DNA of 64,000 bases from Marinithermofilum abyssi (GTDB lineage Bacteria; Bacillota; Bacilli; Thermoactinomycetales; DSM-45169). The notes below the pieces were generated by a model, which did no database searches, was not told the DNA's origin, and was given only the letters and a program-made list of their open reading frames with translations. Positions 9,591-17,089 of the stretch are shown here, one piece after another (position 1 is the stretch's first letter; each line of letters starts with the position of its first letter). The stretch is from the NCBI RefSeq assembly GCF_014641195.1, contig NZ_BMHQ01000010.1, forward strand, positions 1 to 64,000. Direction: 5' to 3'. Position numbers and translations under genes: made by a program.

Positions 9591-9663
9591 AGTAATATGT
9601 GATTGTTAAGGAGGTGGTTCTGGAAAAATAAGGGTTTTGCGACGAGGGATTCAGAACGGTTGG

Positions 9664-9850
9664 AAAAGCGCCAGGACTGCGGTGGGGCCGCAGTTGACGA
9701 GGTGGAGGTTTATCGAGGATTCGGCGGATACCTCCCGGCTCGCATCGGAGCCGAGGAGCCGGGGCACAAAGGGACGGGGTGACCCGTTCTACAAAAGCTT
9801 CGGCACGATGCATCCAGGCATGGTAAGGGACGATCGGACAACGAGAGTAC
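9664..9850 (+). ncRNA. glmS ribozyme (GlcN6P-sensing, self-cleaving)
   Basis: The glmS ribozyme core is clear: AGCGCC at the cleavage site (predicted cut between 9667 and 9668), the P2 stem GACTGCGG/CCGCAGTT, then TTGACGAGG, GTTTATCGAGGATTCGGCGG and TCCCGG segments typical of the P2.1/P2.2 pseudoknot core, followed by P3/P4 hairpins with CACAAAGGGACG. In other Firmicutes it binds glucosamine-6-phosphate as cofactor and cleaves its own mRNA, shutting off GlmS when product is abundant. It sits about 110 nt upstream of the glmS start. The 3' border is approximate. Confidence 0.95.
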
Positions 9851-9960
9851 TTCATAAGAAAGCGGAGCCAAAGATCATACACCACAGGGGCGCCGCTTTC
9901 ACCAAAAGAAAAAGAGAGATGAGCGGCGTGCCCGTAATGTTTTAGGGGGTTTTGAAACCA

Positions 9961-11787
9961 ATGTGCGGTATTGTAGGATATATCGGGCCTAAAGCGGCTC
10001 AAAACATTTTGCTGGAAGGTTTGCGTAAGCTGGAGTATCGCGGGTACGATTCCGCAGGCTTGGCTGTTCATAACGGCGAAAAACTGGACGTAGAAAAAAA
10101 GGAAGGACCGCTGGCTTCTCTGGAAGAAGCGCTGGGTTCCCATCCGCTGCCGGGACAGTTGGGTATCGGCCATACCCGCTGGGCTACGCACGGCAAGCCT
10201 TCCGATGAAAACTCGCATCCCCATGTGGACGCCAAACAGCAATTTGCGGTGGTTCATAACGGGATTATCGAGAACTATCTCGAATTGAAAGAAGAGCTGG
10301 CTGCCAAAGGATACACCTTCTCTTCGGAAACGGACACCGAAGTGATCGCCCATCTGTTGGCCGACTTGTACGATGGGGACCTGGTGTCCACCGTCCGCAA
10401 CGCGGTGAAACGGATGGAAGGGGCTTATGCTCTGGGTGTCATTCATGTTCAAGAGCCGGATAAAATGGTGGCAGTCCGCTTGGCCAGTCCCTTGATCGTC
10501 GGTGTGGGGGAAGGGGAAAACTTCATCGCCTCCGACATCCCGGCGATCCTGGATCACACCCGTAATGTATACGTGCTGGAAGACGGCGAAATGGCCGTCA
10601 TTACCCGGGACGGCGTGGAGCTGTTCACCACGGACGGCGAACCGGTTCAGCGGGAGATGCTCCATGTGAAGTGGGATGCCGTCACCGCGGAAAAAGGCGG
10701 CTACGAACACTTCATGCTGAAAGAGATTCATGAGCAGCCCAAGGCGATCCGTGACACCCTGGCCGGACGCATCAAAGAGGGGATTGTGGACCTGTCCCAG
10801 GAAATCTCCCTCACAGCGGAAGAGTTAAACGGCATCGACCGGATTCATTTTGTGGCGTGCGGTACCGCTTATCACGCCGGGCTGATCGGAAAAGCCGTCG
10901 TAGAACGGCTGGCCCGGATTCCGGTGGAAGTGGATGTGGCTTCCGAATACCGTTACCGCAACCCGATCATCACTCCGTCCACCCTTGTTGTCGTCGTCAG
11001 CCAGTCCGGTGAGACGGCGGATACCTTGGCCGCTCTGCGGGAAGCGCAAAAAGCGGGCGCCAAAGTGCTGGGGATTACCAATGTGGTTGGCAGCTCCGTC
11101 GCTCGGGAAGCGGACGAGGTGCTCATGACCTGGGCCGGACCGGAAATCGCAGTGGCTTCCACCAAAGCCTACACGTCTCAGCTAATCGCCATCTACCTCT
11201 TCGGCCTGTATCTGGCCCGCATTCGGGGTACCCGGAGCGAGGCGCAGCTGAAAGAAGCGACTGAAGAGCTTCTCCGTCTGCCGGAAAAAGTGGACAACGC
11301 CCTGAGCGATGCAGATACCATCAAACAATTTGCCGAGCAGATCAAAAACCACGACAACCTGTTCTTCATCGGACGCGGTCTGGATCATGCGGTGGTGATG
11401 GAAGGCTCCCTCAAGTTGAAGGAGATCTCCTACATTCATTCCGAAGCCTATGCTGCCGGTGAACTGAAACACGGGACCCTGGCCCTGATCGAAGAGGGGA
11501 TTCCGGTAATCGCACTGGCCACCCAACAAGACATCTTCGACAAAATGGTGTCCAACATCATCGAAGTGAAAGCACGTGGCGCTCATGTCCTCGGTCTTGC
11601 TCAAGACGGAGACACCGAGCTGACCAAATCCGTGGATGAAGTCTTCACCATCCCGCAAACCCTGCCGCTCTTCACTCCGGTGGTGGCGGTTATCCCGTTG
11701 CAACTGTTGGCCTACTACACCAGCGTCGCCCGCGGCCTGAACGTGGATAAACCGCGGAACCTGGCCAAGAGTGTGACGGTGGAGTAA
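9961..11787 (+). CDS. glmS: Glutamine-fructose-6-phosphate aminotransferase (isomerizing)
   Basis: The 608-residue enzyme makes glucosamine-6-phosphate from fructose-6-phosphate and glutamine, the first committed step of amino-sugar synthesis. The start is set at 9961 because the mature enzyme needs Cys at position 2 as nucleophile (MCGIVGYIG); an upstream in-frame codon would destroy this. Class II glutaminase motifs (GHTRWATHG, HNGIIENY) precede two SIS domains with SQSGETADT (about 348) and the C-terminal KSVTVE. A ribosome-binding site AGGGGGT lies 10 bases upstream. Expression is expected to be controlled by the ribozyme in its leader. Confidence 0.97.
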   Translation: MCGIVGYIGPKAAQNILLEGLRKLEYRGYDSAGLAVHNGEKLDVEKKEGPLASLEEALGSHPLPGQLGIGHTRWATHGKPSDENSHPHVDAKQQFAVVHNGIIENYLELKEELAAKGYTFSSETDTEVIAHLLADLYDGDLVSTVRNAVKRMEGAYALGVIHVQEPDKMVAVRLASPLIVGVGEGENFIASDIPAILDHTRNVYVLEDGEMAVITRDGVELFTTDGEPVQREMLHVKWDAVTAEKGGYEHFMLKEIHEQPKAIRDTLAGRIKEGIVDLSQEISLTAEELNGIDRIHFVACGTAYHAGLIGKAVVERLARIPVEVDVASEYRYRNPIITPSTLVVVVSQSGETADTLAALREAQKAGAKVLGITNVVGSSVAREADEVLMTWAGPEIAVASTKAYTSQLIAIYLFGLYLARIRGTRSEAQLKEATEELLRLPEKVDNALSDADTIKQFAEQIKNHDNLFFIGRGLDHAVVMEGSLKLKEISYIHSEAYAAGELKHGTLALIEEGIPVIALATQQDIFDKMVSNIIEVKARGAHVLGLAQDGDTELTKSVDEVFTIPQTLPLFTPVVAVIPLQLLAYYTSVARGLNVDKPRNLAKSVTVE

Positions 11788-11818
11788 GAGAATAGAATAG
11801 ATTGAGTTTTACTGATCG

Positions 11819-11900
11819 TGAACTGCACCCCTTAAAGTAGACACAGGAAAAACCCCTGTGAGAACGAACTACTTAAAAATCAAAAGGGGTGCATTTCTTA
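11819..11900 (+). mobile_element. Remnant of an insertion-sequence end
   Basis: A TGAACTGCACCCCTTAAAGT start followed by GTAGACACAG, and a 10-bp inverted repeat TGCACCCCTT (11824-11833) / AAGGGGTGCA (11884-11893), look like the left end and leader of an IS3/IS150-type element. No transposase frame follows, and a 39-codon GrpB fragment begins soon after, so only the end survives. The family assignment is from memory of such ends and not certain. Confidence 0.4.
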
Positions 11901-11963
11901 TGGAAATAAAAGGGAGAAGTTAAGTTTTGCGCCCAATGGAGTTTCACAAAAGGTTGGTGTGAC

Positions 11964-12083
11964 ATGAGATCTGTTGAGGTTACTAACTACAATTTCGATT
12001 GGCCCAAACAATATACCGCAGAAGCTGAGGAGGAAAAGATGTTAATACAATCCGAATATGCTCAAAATATAATGTTGGTGTGA
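11964..12083 (+). pseudogene. Truncated GrpB-family N-terminus
   Basis: A 39-codon frame starting MRSVEVTNYNFDWPKQY has the typical N-terminus of GrpB/UPF0157 nucleotidyltransferase-like proteins (VEVxxYxxxWPxxF), but stops at 12081-12083 where the full family runs to about 170 residues. A GTTGGTGTGA string occurs just before this ATG (11953-11962) and again at its 3' end (12075-12084), hinting at a deletion between short repeats. The next gene overlaps its stop by GTGA. Confidence 0.55.
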
Positions 12084-12547
12084 TATATAAAAGGGATTGG
12101 CATTGGTATGTAACTGAAAAGGACTGGTGGTTTTTAGATAAAGTAAAACAGAAAAATGCGTTTATTGATTTGGGCTATGGCCATCACGATTTAGGAGATG
12201 GATCCGAGCGATTTGGAATTGATGTTTTAGATGAGACAACTGCAAAGGAATTTTTACAGTACATAGAAGAGTATCGCGTGGAAAGTAAGGAACTGAGCAA
12301 AATGATCTTGAAGTTGAAAAACGTAAATCATTGGGATGATATAAGTGATTATTGTCCGTCCTTGCTGGTTGATTTTGATCATCAACAGCTATACTCCTTA
12401 TTCCCCGAACCAGCTTCATTTGAAAATTATGTACCTGAGGGTTGGTTAGGAGTATACAAAAATTTCTTAGATAAGGTTCCGCGAGAACAAAGATACTGGA
12501 TAATTAATGGGGAGGATTATTTCAAACCATTTTTTGGTTCAGATTAA
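12080..12547 (+). CDS. Hypothetical protein
   Basis: A 155-residue acidic, aromatic-rich soluble protein. The only possible start close to the beginning is a GTG at 12080 that overlaps the stop of the GrpB fragment; there is no good ribosome-binding site, so the gene could be poorly translated or have lost its own 5' end. The C-terminal half (SLLVDFDHQQLYSLFPEPAS, then YVPEGW and WIINGEDYF) reminds me of small group-specific Bacillus proteins with unknown role. Codon use is AT-rich compared with the flanking housekeeping genes. I cannot assign a function. Confidence 0.6.
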   Translation: MIYKRDWHWYVTEKDWWFLDKVKQKNAFIDLGYGHHDLGDGSERFGIDVLDETTAKEFLQYIEEYRVESKELSKMILKLKNVNHWDDISDYCPSLLVDFDHQQLYSLFPEPASFENYVPEGWLGVYKNFLDKVPREQRYWIINGEDYFKPFFGSD

Positions 12548-12632
12548 ACTTGCTCATAGGGGTAAAAAGCTGGGGAATAATTTATTTGGGAGACATGTTA
12601 TCGTCCTTCCATTGGACATTTTGCTATTCATA

Positions 12633-12809
12633 ATGGGTATAAGTTGGATTGATGTGATGTATCGTTCTGGATGGGGAACCAAAGAAGATCAGGAAATGAT
12701 CTTGGCTGTTAAAATAAAACGCTCGGCATTTGATCTCGTATTAAACAAAGCTGTTCATACACGTTACGACCCGGATATTTACCCGATCATGGCCGTCATG
12801 AATCCGTGA
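12633..12809 (+). pseudogene. Fragment of a DUF4291 protein
   Basis: The translated stretch WIDVMYRSGWGTKEDQEMIL, followed by AVKIKRSAFDLVLNKAV and YDPDIY, closely follows the conserved core of DUF4291 proteins (WxxPSFLWMMYRSGWxTKExQE). Both ends are missing: the upstream sequence is not DUF4291-like and after YDPDIYP the frame runs into unrelated sequence and stops. It is a dead internal fragment. Confidence 0.55.
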
Positions 12810-13082
12810 TTGGAGATACCGATCAAACATCTCGGGGTACACCTCTTCATCATCTTCCAGAAACACGATGGCACCTTCCAAATTGATTAGGCGTTGTAAC
12901 TCTCTCCCTTCCTTTCCATTCAAATACTTAGGTTTAAGTGGTGACATCACTTGGCTAAGGGACAAGTATTGGGCTATCAGTAATCGAATTGGAGCCTTTT
13001 TAACACTTCCTGTTGCACCATTTTCTTTTGGAAATGAGCCAAAAACGCTTTTTTCTACGCAATCCCAAACAGCTTGTTGGGT
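12741..13082 (-). pseudogene. Open reverse-strand fragment of unknown origin
   Basis: The minus-strand frame is open for about 114 codons from a TAA at 13083-13085 down to 12741, and from about 13070 to 12790 reads like a real protein (for example VFGSFPKENGATGSVKKAP, then LINLEGAIVFLEDDEEVYPE). The first ATG comes only at 12965, so the N-terminus is missing or starts at a non-standard codon; the C-terminal end runs into the DUF4291 fragment. I do not recognise the family. Confidence 0.4.
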
Positions 13083-13372
13083 TTATTTTTATTGGAATAC
13101 CTTTAATGTACCTATGTTATTCCTTTTATATCTCAGTCGGAGTCCTGTTTAAATCGGTGAAAATACTATGGATATTATGATTGAGCTGTTAGATCTAACA
13201 CTTTGACGCCACAATGGTGGCGCTGTTCCTACCCCTAAATGGCCATTTATTTTACAAAAATCGCCCTCTCCCCTCTCATATCAAGGGTTGAAGGCGGTTT
13301 TTCACATTAGGTACTCTTTTTTACGTTTCCGGTCTAACTATGGTGGTTCTCGGGAACCGACTGCCCCTTTCT
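13083..13372. other. Intergenic region with hairpins
   Basis: No gene seen. A small hairpin GCCAC/GTGGC lies at about 13208-13221, and an imperfect bidirectional terminator follows (listed separately). Confidence 0.4.
13254..13302 (-). terminator. Probable terminator of the ECF sigma operon
   Basis: On the minus strand ACCGCCTTCAACCCTT and AGGGGAGAGGGCG form an imperfect hairpin followed by ATTTTTG. A T-run also exists on the plus strand, so it may work both ways. Confidence 0.5.
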
Positions 13373-14116
13373 TCAGCGGTTCCTCCGTTTTTTACGCCAT
13401 GTTCTCCACCGTTCCCTCAAGCGCGGAACCCAATGCATCATTACTCCACCCAAGCCGGTCAGAAAGATGCCCGTAAGCACCAACCACCCCACCGCCGGAA
13501 CCCAAGCCAGGTGGGCCAACAAAACAGCCCCCAGAATCAGTGTTTTCCAGCGCGCATCAGTCAACCAATTCAAGCGTTCCGAAACGAGGGTTCCGGCATG
13601 GATCGCCAAGGTGGCGAATCCGATGCCGATCGCAATCATCAGGCCCACCATGAGAGCTAAGACGACCGGAATCCCCACGATGGATATGCCAAGCAAAAAC
13701 GACACTGCCGCGGTAATCAACACCGTCAAAAAACCCATCCAAAGCGATTTCCACGGAGCCGTCGTCACATGTTCCTGTGTCTGGTCCAATTCCCGCCGCA
13801 AAAACGCATCAGCGAGTACCACCAGGGAGATTATTCCGATCAATGTGGGAATCCACGCGGCCACGGAGCCCATTCCTCCCCTTCTTCCGTGATTCCAATC
13901 CCCGGCCGCATGTCCATGGAAATGCGAATTCTTCATGCCTTCATCCGGCATGCCGTGCTTTCCCGTCCAACCGTGCCAACCGAAGGAACCGTCCCCATGC
14001 GGGGCTACTGTTCCAAACACATGATGGGCCAACGAGCCCCGTTCCAAGAAACTAAACCCCAACAATAAACCGGCCGCCAAAACAAGGATCAACAACCCTG
14101 AAATCCATCGATTCAC
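13373..14116 (-). CDS. His-rich integral membrane protein of an ECF sigma operon
   Basis: A 247-residue protein: N-terminal hydrophobic anchor (about 5-24), a Gly/His/Met-rich extracellular-type loop (about 28-80, with HHVF, DGSFGWHGWTGKHGMPDEGM and HFHGHAAGDW), then about four membrane segments (about 84-102, 122-150, 152-172 and 198-222) and a basic Arg-rich tail. GTG start at 14116 with AAGGAGG upstream. It lies 21 bp behind the anti-sigma gene in a sigma / anti-sigma / membrane protein operon, so it is likely a target or partner of the envelope-stress regulator. The His/Met loop could bind metal, which is a guess from composition. I cannot name a family. Confidence 0.75.
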   Translation of the reverse strand: MNRWISGLLILVLAAGLLLGFSFLERGSLAHHVFGTVAPHGDGSFGWHGWTGKHGMPDEGMKNSHFHGHAAGDWNHGRRGGMGSVAAWIPTLIGIISLVVLADAFLRRELDQTQEHVTTAPWKSLWMGFLTVLITAAVSFLLGISIVGIPVVLALMVGLMIAIGIGFATLAIHAGTLVSERLNWLTDARWKTLILGAVLLAHLAWVPAVGWLVLTGIFLTGLGGVMMHWVPRLRERWRTWRKKRRNR

Positions 14117-14137
14117 AATATTTCCTCCTTACTTTGC

Positions 14138-14737
14138 TTAGGTTGCCTTGACCGTCCTCCACCAGAAAGGGACTGTGACCAGCATACAAATGATCGCAAA
14201 TCCTACCCCACCGATCGGTGTCAAAGAAGCCACCCATTGAATCCATGGTCCCAAAGCATCCAGAGACATTTTTGCCCCCATGCTTTCCCAAACGAGGGGG
14301 GAGACCTCCCAAAATCCGGCCACCGGTTGCAAAAACCATGGAACGATCGCATCCTCCAAGGGATCAAGCATCCCGGATAGTTCCAAAAAACCGGACCAGA
14401 GGATCACCCCCAAAAGCAGGGTCAACACCGAAACCATACCGCTTCCCAACATTCCCGGCAGAAGATCCCTCCGGACCATATCCCTTTCGGGAGGGTTTTC
14501 TCGTATCAGGTCCGAACGCCGTAGAATTTCCTCTGTCAAACCCGGAGGCGATGATTCCATCGACAATGCCGAGAATAGGACGTTGTCAAGAAACCGCATT
14601 TCTTCGCATTGTTTCCTGCAATCTTCGCACACGTCGAGGTGTTCCGCTATCTGTTCACGGATTTCGGCCTTTAATTCGTCATTTAAAAAGGCATCCAGGT
14701 GCGGTCGGAGACGATCGCAATGTTTATTTCCCTCCAT
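14138..14737 (-). CDS. Zinc-finger-type anti-sigma factor (RsiW-like)
   Basis: The 199-residue product has an N-terminal cytoplasmic zinc-binding anti-sigma domain with the diagnostic HxxxCxxC motif (EHLDVCEDC, about residues 30-38), a following Cys, and two predicted membrane segments (about 110-130 and 175-195). Such proteins hold a cognate ECF sigma factor inactive at the membrane until they are proteolysed under envelope stress. I placed the start at ATG 14737, which overlaps the sigma gene stop by 14 bases and gives the usual N-terminus; the frame is open 49 codons further up but that part is antisigma-unlike and lies inside the sigma gene. Confidence 0.85.
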   Translation of the reverse strand: MEGNKHCDRLRPHLDAFLNDELKAEIREQIAEHLDVCEDCRKQCEEMRFLDNVLFSALSMESSPPGLTEEILRRSDLIRENPPERDMVRRDLLPGMLGSGMVSVLTLLLGVILWSGFLELSGMLDPLEDAIVPWFLQPVAGFWEVSPLVWESMGAKMSLDALGPWIQWVASLTPIGGVGFAIICMLVTVPFWWRTVKAT

Positions 14738-15308
14738 CGATCTTCCCTCCTCTCCAAATCGGATCGAGCCAGCTGCGAAGACGGGCTTTCGCCCGGTGAA
14801 TCCGTGTCCCCACCGTCCGTGCGGAAACCCCGAGAATCTCCGCGATTTCCTGATAGGAAAGCCCTTGTTGATAATGCAACACAATCACCGTACGGTACAG
14901 ATCCGGCAACTCATCGACCGCTTCCCTGACGATTTGCCGGACTTCCTCCTGATTTACGACAACAGCCGGATCCTCTGCCCGTGGGTCGTTTCGTATATGT
15001 GCAACTTCTTTCCAGGGTTGGTTTATACGTCGTGTCCGTTCCCGCTTCGCCCGGCGAAGCTGATCCAACAAATGATTGGTAGCAACCCGGTAAACCCAGG
15101 TGGGCAGCCTCGATGAATGACGGAAGTTCTTTAAGCTGGAGTGGATCTTGATGAAGATATCCTGAGTCGCATCTTTCGCCTCGTCGGGATCCCGCAACAT
15201 CTTGAGAGCCAGGTTGTACACACGATGTTGATGGGACCGGACAATGTCGGAGAACGCTTCCGGATCCCCGTTTTTGGCCCGTTCCAGTTCCCGTTCCACC
15301 AACTCCAC
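14724..15308 (-). CDS. ECF RNA polymerase sigma factor (SigW-like)
   Basis: A sigma-70 family ECF protein of up to 194 residues. Region 2 (NGDPEAFSDIV ... YNLALKMLRDPDEAKDATQD ... TWVYRVATNHLLDQLRR, about residues 13-95) and region 4 (LPDLYRTVIVLHYQQGLSYQ, then EIAEILGVSARTVGTRIHRA, about 135-180) are both complete. The frame starts at GTG 15308, but a second GTG at 15299 has better spacing from the GGTGTGGAG sequence and could be the true start. It heads a three-gene operon with its anti-sigma and a membrane protein and has an ECF-type promoter just upstream, consistent with autoregulation. Whether it is the true SigW orthologue cannot be decided here. Confidence 0.9.
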   Translation of the reverse strand: MELVERELERAKNGDPEAFSDIVRSHQHRVYNLALKMLRDPDEAKDATQDIFIKIHSSLKNFRHSSRLPTWVYRVATNHLLDQLRRAKRERTRRINQPWKEVAHIRNDPRAEDPAVVVNQEEVRQIVREAVDELPDLYRTVIVLHYQQGLSYQEIAEILGVSARTVGTRIHRAKARLRSWLDPIWRGGKIDGGK

Positions 15309-15330
15309 ACCTTTTCTGTTTTTACTTATT

Positions 15331-15359
15331 TAGACGACGGAAACCGGTTTATTATTTCA
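15331..15359 (-). promoter_or_regulatory. Candidate ECF autoregulatory promoter
   Basis: On the minus strand TGAAAT (15359-15354) and CGTCTA (15336-15331) are 17 bp apart, close to the SigW-type consensus TGAAAC-N16-CGTA. The transcript would start within about 20 bases of the sigma start codon. The 23-bp distance to the first GTG makes the downstream GTG at 15299 more attractive as start. Confidence 0.5.
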
Positions 15360-15499
15360 TCGGGAACGGATCCTTCCGAAAAAAATTCCCTTATTACCAG
15401 ATTTCCCGCCACGACTGATGAAATGAAAATACAAACGTTGACTTAAAGTTCAGAGCAGCCCGTACCTCAATAATATTACCATCACAAAAACGGTACGGG

Positions 15500-15835
15500 A
15501 TGAAATTTGACGCCACAGGCAAGGTGCCAACCGGGGCATTGGGTTGCAAACCGCAAAAGAATTGGCCGAGCGGGGCATTCGATATCCCTTCCAAAGGGAA
15601 CGGACAGCAACATCTTGGTCATTTCTTCACACGTATTTTCACATATGCGGAGCGTTTTAAGTACCCACCTGTAGTTATTGGTACCAGGTCTGGGAACGAG
15701 AGAGGGATCTGGCGTGACAAAACCGTACATGCTTCCTTCCCCGTGAACTGACTGGAAATCCTCCGGGAATGGTTTGCGCGCGGGAAGATCAGCGAAGAGG
15801 AATTTAAAGCAAAAAAGCGCAAACTGAAAGAGTAG
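15500..15835 (+). pseudogene. Possible SHOCT-domain gene interrupted by an in-frame stop
   Basis: The final 27 codons (15752-15832) read LEILREWFARGKISEEEFKA plus a short basic tail, a good match to the short C-terminal SHOCT helix pair. In the same frame, directly before, a TGA (15749-15751) ends an 83-codon frame starting ATG 15500. A TGG-to-TGA change would restore ...FPVNWLEIL. The N-terminal part is not recognisable, so this is a tentative pseudogene call. Confidence 0.35.
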
Positions 15836-15842
15836 CAAGTCT

Positions 15843-15878
15843 GGCCTTGCTTGCGTTCGGGGCAAGCAAGGCCCTTTT
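15843..15878 (+). terminator. Intrinsic terminator
   Basis: GGCCTTGCTTGC and GGCAAGCAAGGCC form a 12-bp stem with a short loop, then TTTTTA. It follows the possible SHOCT pseudogene on the plus strand and faces the end of the reverse-strand czcD gene. Confidence 0.85.
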
Positions 15879-15912
15879 TATTTTCTCCGTAAACACCTTC
15901 AAAGAGGTGTGC

Positions 15913-16815
15913 TCATATATCTAATTTCTCGTGGTTCCAATCGGATTTTTCTACTTGAATCGTTGCATGTTTGATGTGAAACTGTTCTTCCACTTTTTGA
16001 ATCGCTTGTTGCAGTATTTCTTGTTCATCCTGATCCTCTTGGACGAGAAGGTGGCAGCTTAAGGAGTTCAAACCGGAAGTGATGGTCCAAATATGCAAAT
16101 CGTGGATATCCAGGACGCCGGGGATGGAGAGCAGGGTCTGCCTGACTTCTGTCTGATCGATGCCGGTCGGTGTTCCCTCCATCAAAATATGGATGGCATG
16201 GGATAGGACGCCCCATGCACTTTTTAAAATCAGTACAGCAACAAACAGACTGATCACAGGATCAGCCACATACCACGAGAATCCGAGCATCAGCAAGCCG
16301 GCGGCAATCGCTCCGACGGAACCGAGAGCATCTCCGAGAACATGTAAGTACGCACTGCGCACATTTACGTTTTCATTTACATCCCCCTTTTTGAGCAATA
16401 TCCATGCACTTGCCAGGTTGGCTGTCAAACCCAGCGCGGCGATCACGATCATCGAACCACTGGCTACCTTCGGAGGATGCAAAAAGCGCTGGATGGCTTC
16501 CCAAACAATGAAGCCGGCAATGGCGAACAATGTGATCCCGTTAAACAGGGCCGCCAAAATCTCGAAGCGGTAAAATCCATAGGTTTTTTGCGGAGTAGGC
16601 GGTTTGGAAGCAAACCGCATCGCGATCAGACTGAAGGCCAGGGAACTCGCATCGCTGAGCATATGGCCGGAATCGGAGAGAAGGGCCAAGCTTTGGGTGA
16701 GAATCCCGCCAACAAACTCCAATACCATAATGCCTGTTGTGATGGCCAAGGCGATGGTCAGTCCTTGCTTGTTTTGTTCGCGTTGTGGACCATATTCGTG
16801 TTCGTGATGGTACAT
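15913..16815 (-). CDS. czcD: Cation diffusion facilitator (zinc/cadmium/cobalt exporter)
   Basis: A 300-residue CDF transporter that exports divalent metal in exchange for protons. Features: His-rich start (MYHHEHEYG), six membrane helices over about residues 17-210, the metal-site motifs HMLSD (about 51-55) and HVLGD (about 158-162), and a C-terminal cytoplasmic ferredoxin-like domain with VLDIHDLHIW. ATG 16815 follows GAGGAGA. It is divergent from the cadA-type ATPase gene, so the two probably form one zinc/cadmium resistance unit. Substrate is inferred from the CzcD-like motifs. Confidence 0.93.
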   Translation of the reverse strand: MYHHEHEYGPQREQNKQGLTIALAITTGIMVLEFVGGILTQSLALLSDSGHMLSDASSLAFSLIAMRFASKPPTPQKTYGFYRFEILAALFNGITLFAIAGFIVWEAIQRFLHPPKVASGSMIVIAALGLTANLASAWILLKKGDVNENVNVRSAYLHVLGDALGSVGAIAAGLLMLGFSWYVADPVISLFVAVLILKSAWGVLSHAIHILMEGTPTGIDQTEVRQTLLSIPGVLDIHDLHIWTITSGLNSLSCHLLVQEDQDEQEILQQAIQKVEEQFHIKHATIQVEKSDWNHEKLDI

Positions 16816-16977
16816 GGGTAAGTCTCCTCTCGTACCATTGATTTTTCACAAAATCCGTATAATAAACACGTCCGGCTTTTTTGGATACCAAGCCCGCCTT
16901 TTGGGTTTGTCGGTCCTGTACCGGTCCTTGCTTGCAATTCCTGATGAAAAAGTCATATTAAAATGTTCATTTGATTA

Positions 16978-17006
16978 TTGGAACAAAATGTGCCATATGC
17001 TATATT
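16978..17006 (+). promoter_or_regulatory. Probable cadA promoter
   Basis: TTGGAA (16978-16983) and TATATT (17001-17006) are 17 bp apart, a good sigma-A match. The predicted start point at about 17013 falls inside the dyad described next. Confidence 0.55.
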
Positions 17007-17031
17007 ATATTCTAAAGAACCTTTGAATATA
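17006..17031 (+). promoter_or_regulatory. Candidate ArsR/CadC-type operator
   Basis: TATATTC (17006-17012) and GAATATA (17025-17031) form a perfect 7-bp inverted repeat with 12 bp between, resembling AT-rich 12-2-12 operators of the SmtB/ArsR/CadC group. It overlaps the -10 and start of the cadA promoter, the expected place for a metal-relieved repressor. No cadC/czrA gene is present next to it, so the repressor would act in trans. Confidence 0.45.
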
Positions 17032-17089
17032 GTGCGATGCATTTCCCTGATACAAGAAAGGCGAATTCCGAAAGAAAGGAATGCAGACT

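Noticed and set aside
9463-10731. Long open frame of 422 codons on the minus strand opposite glmS
   Set aside because: It is antisense to glmS and the ribozyme, has no family-like sequence, and arises from codon bias of the real gene.
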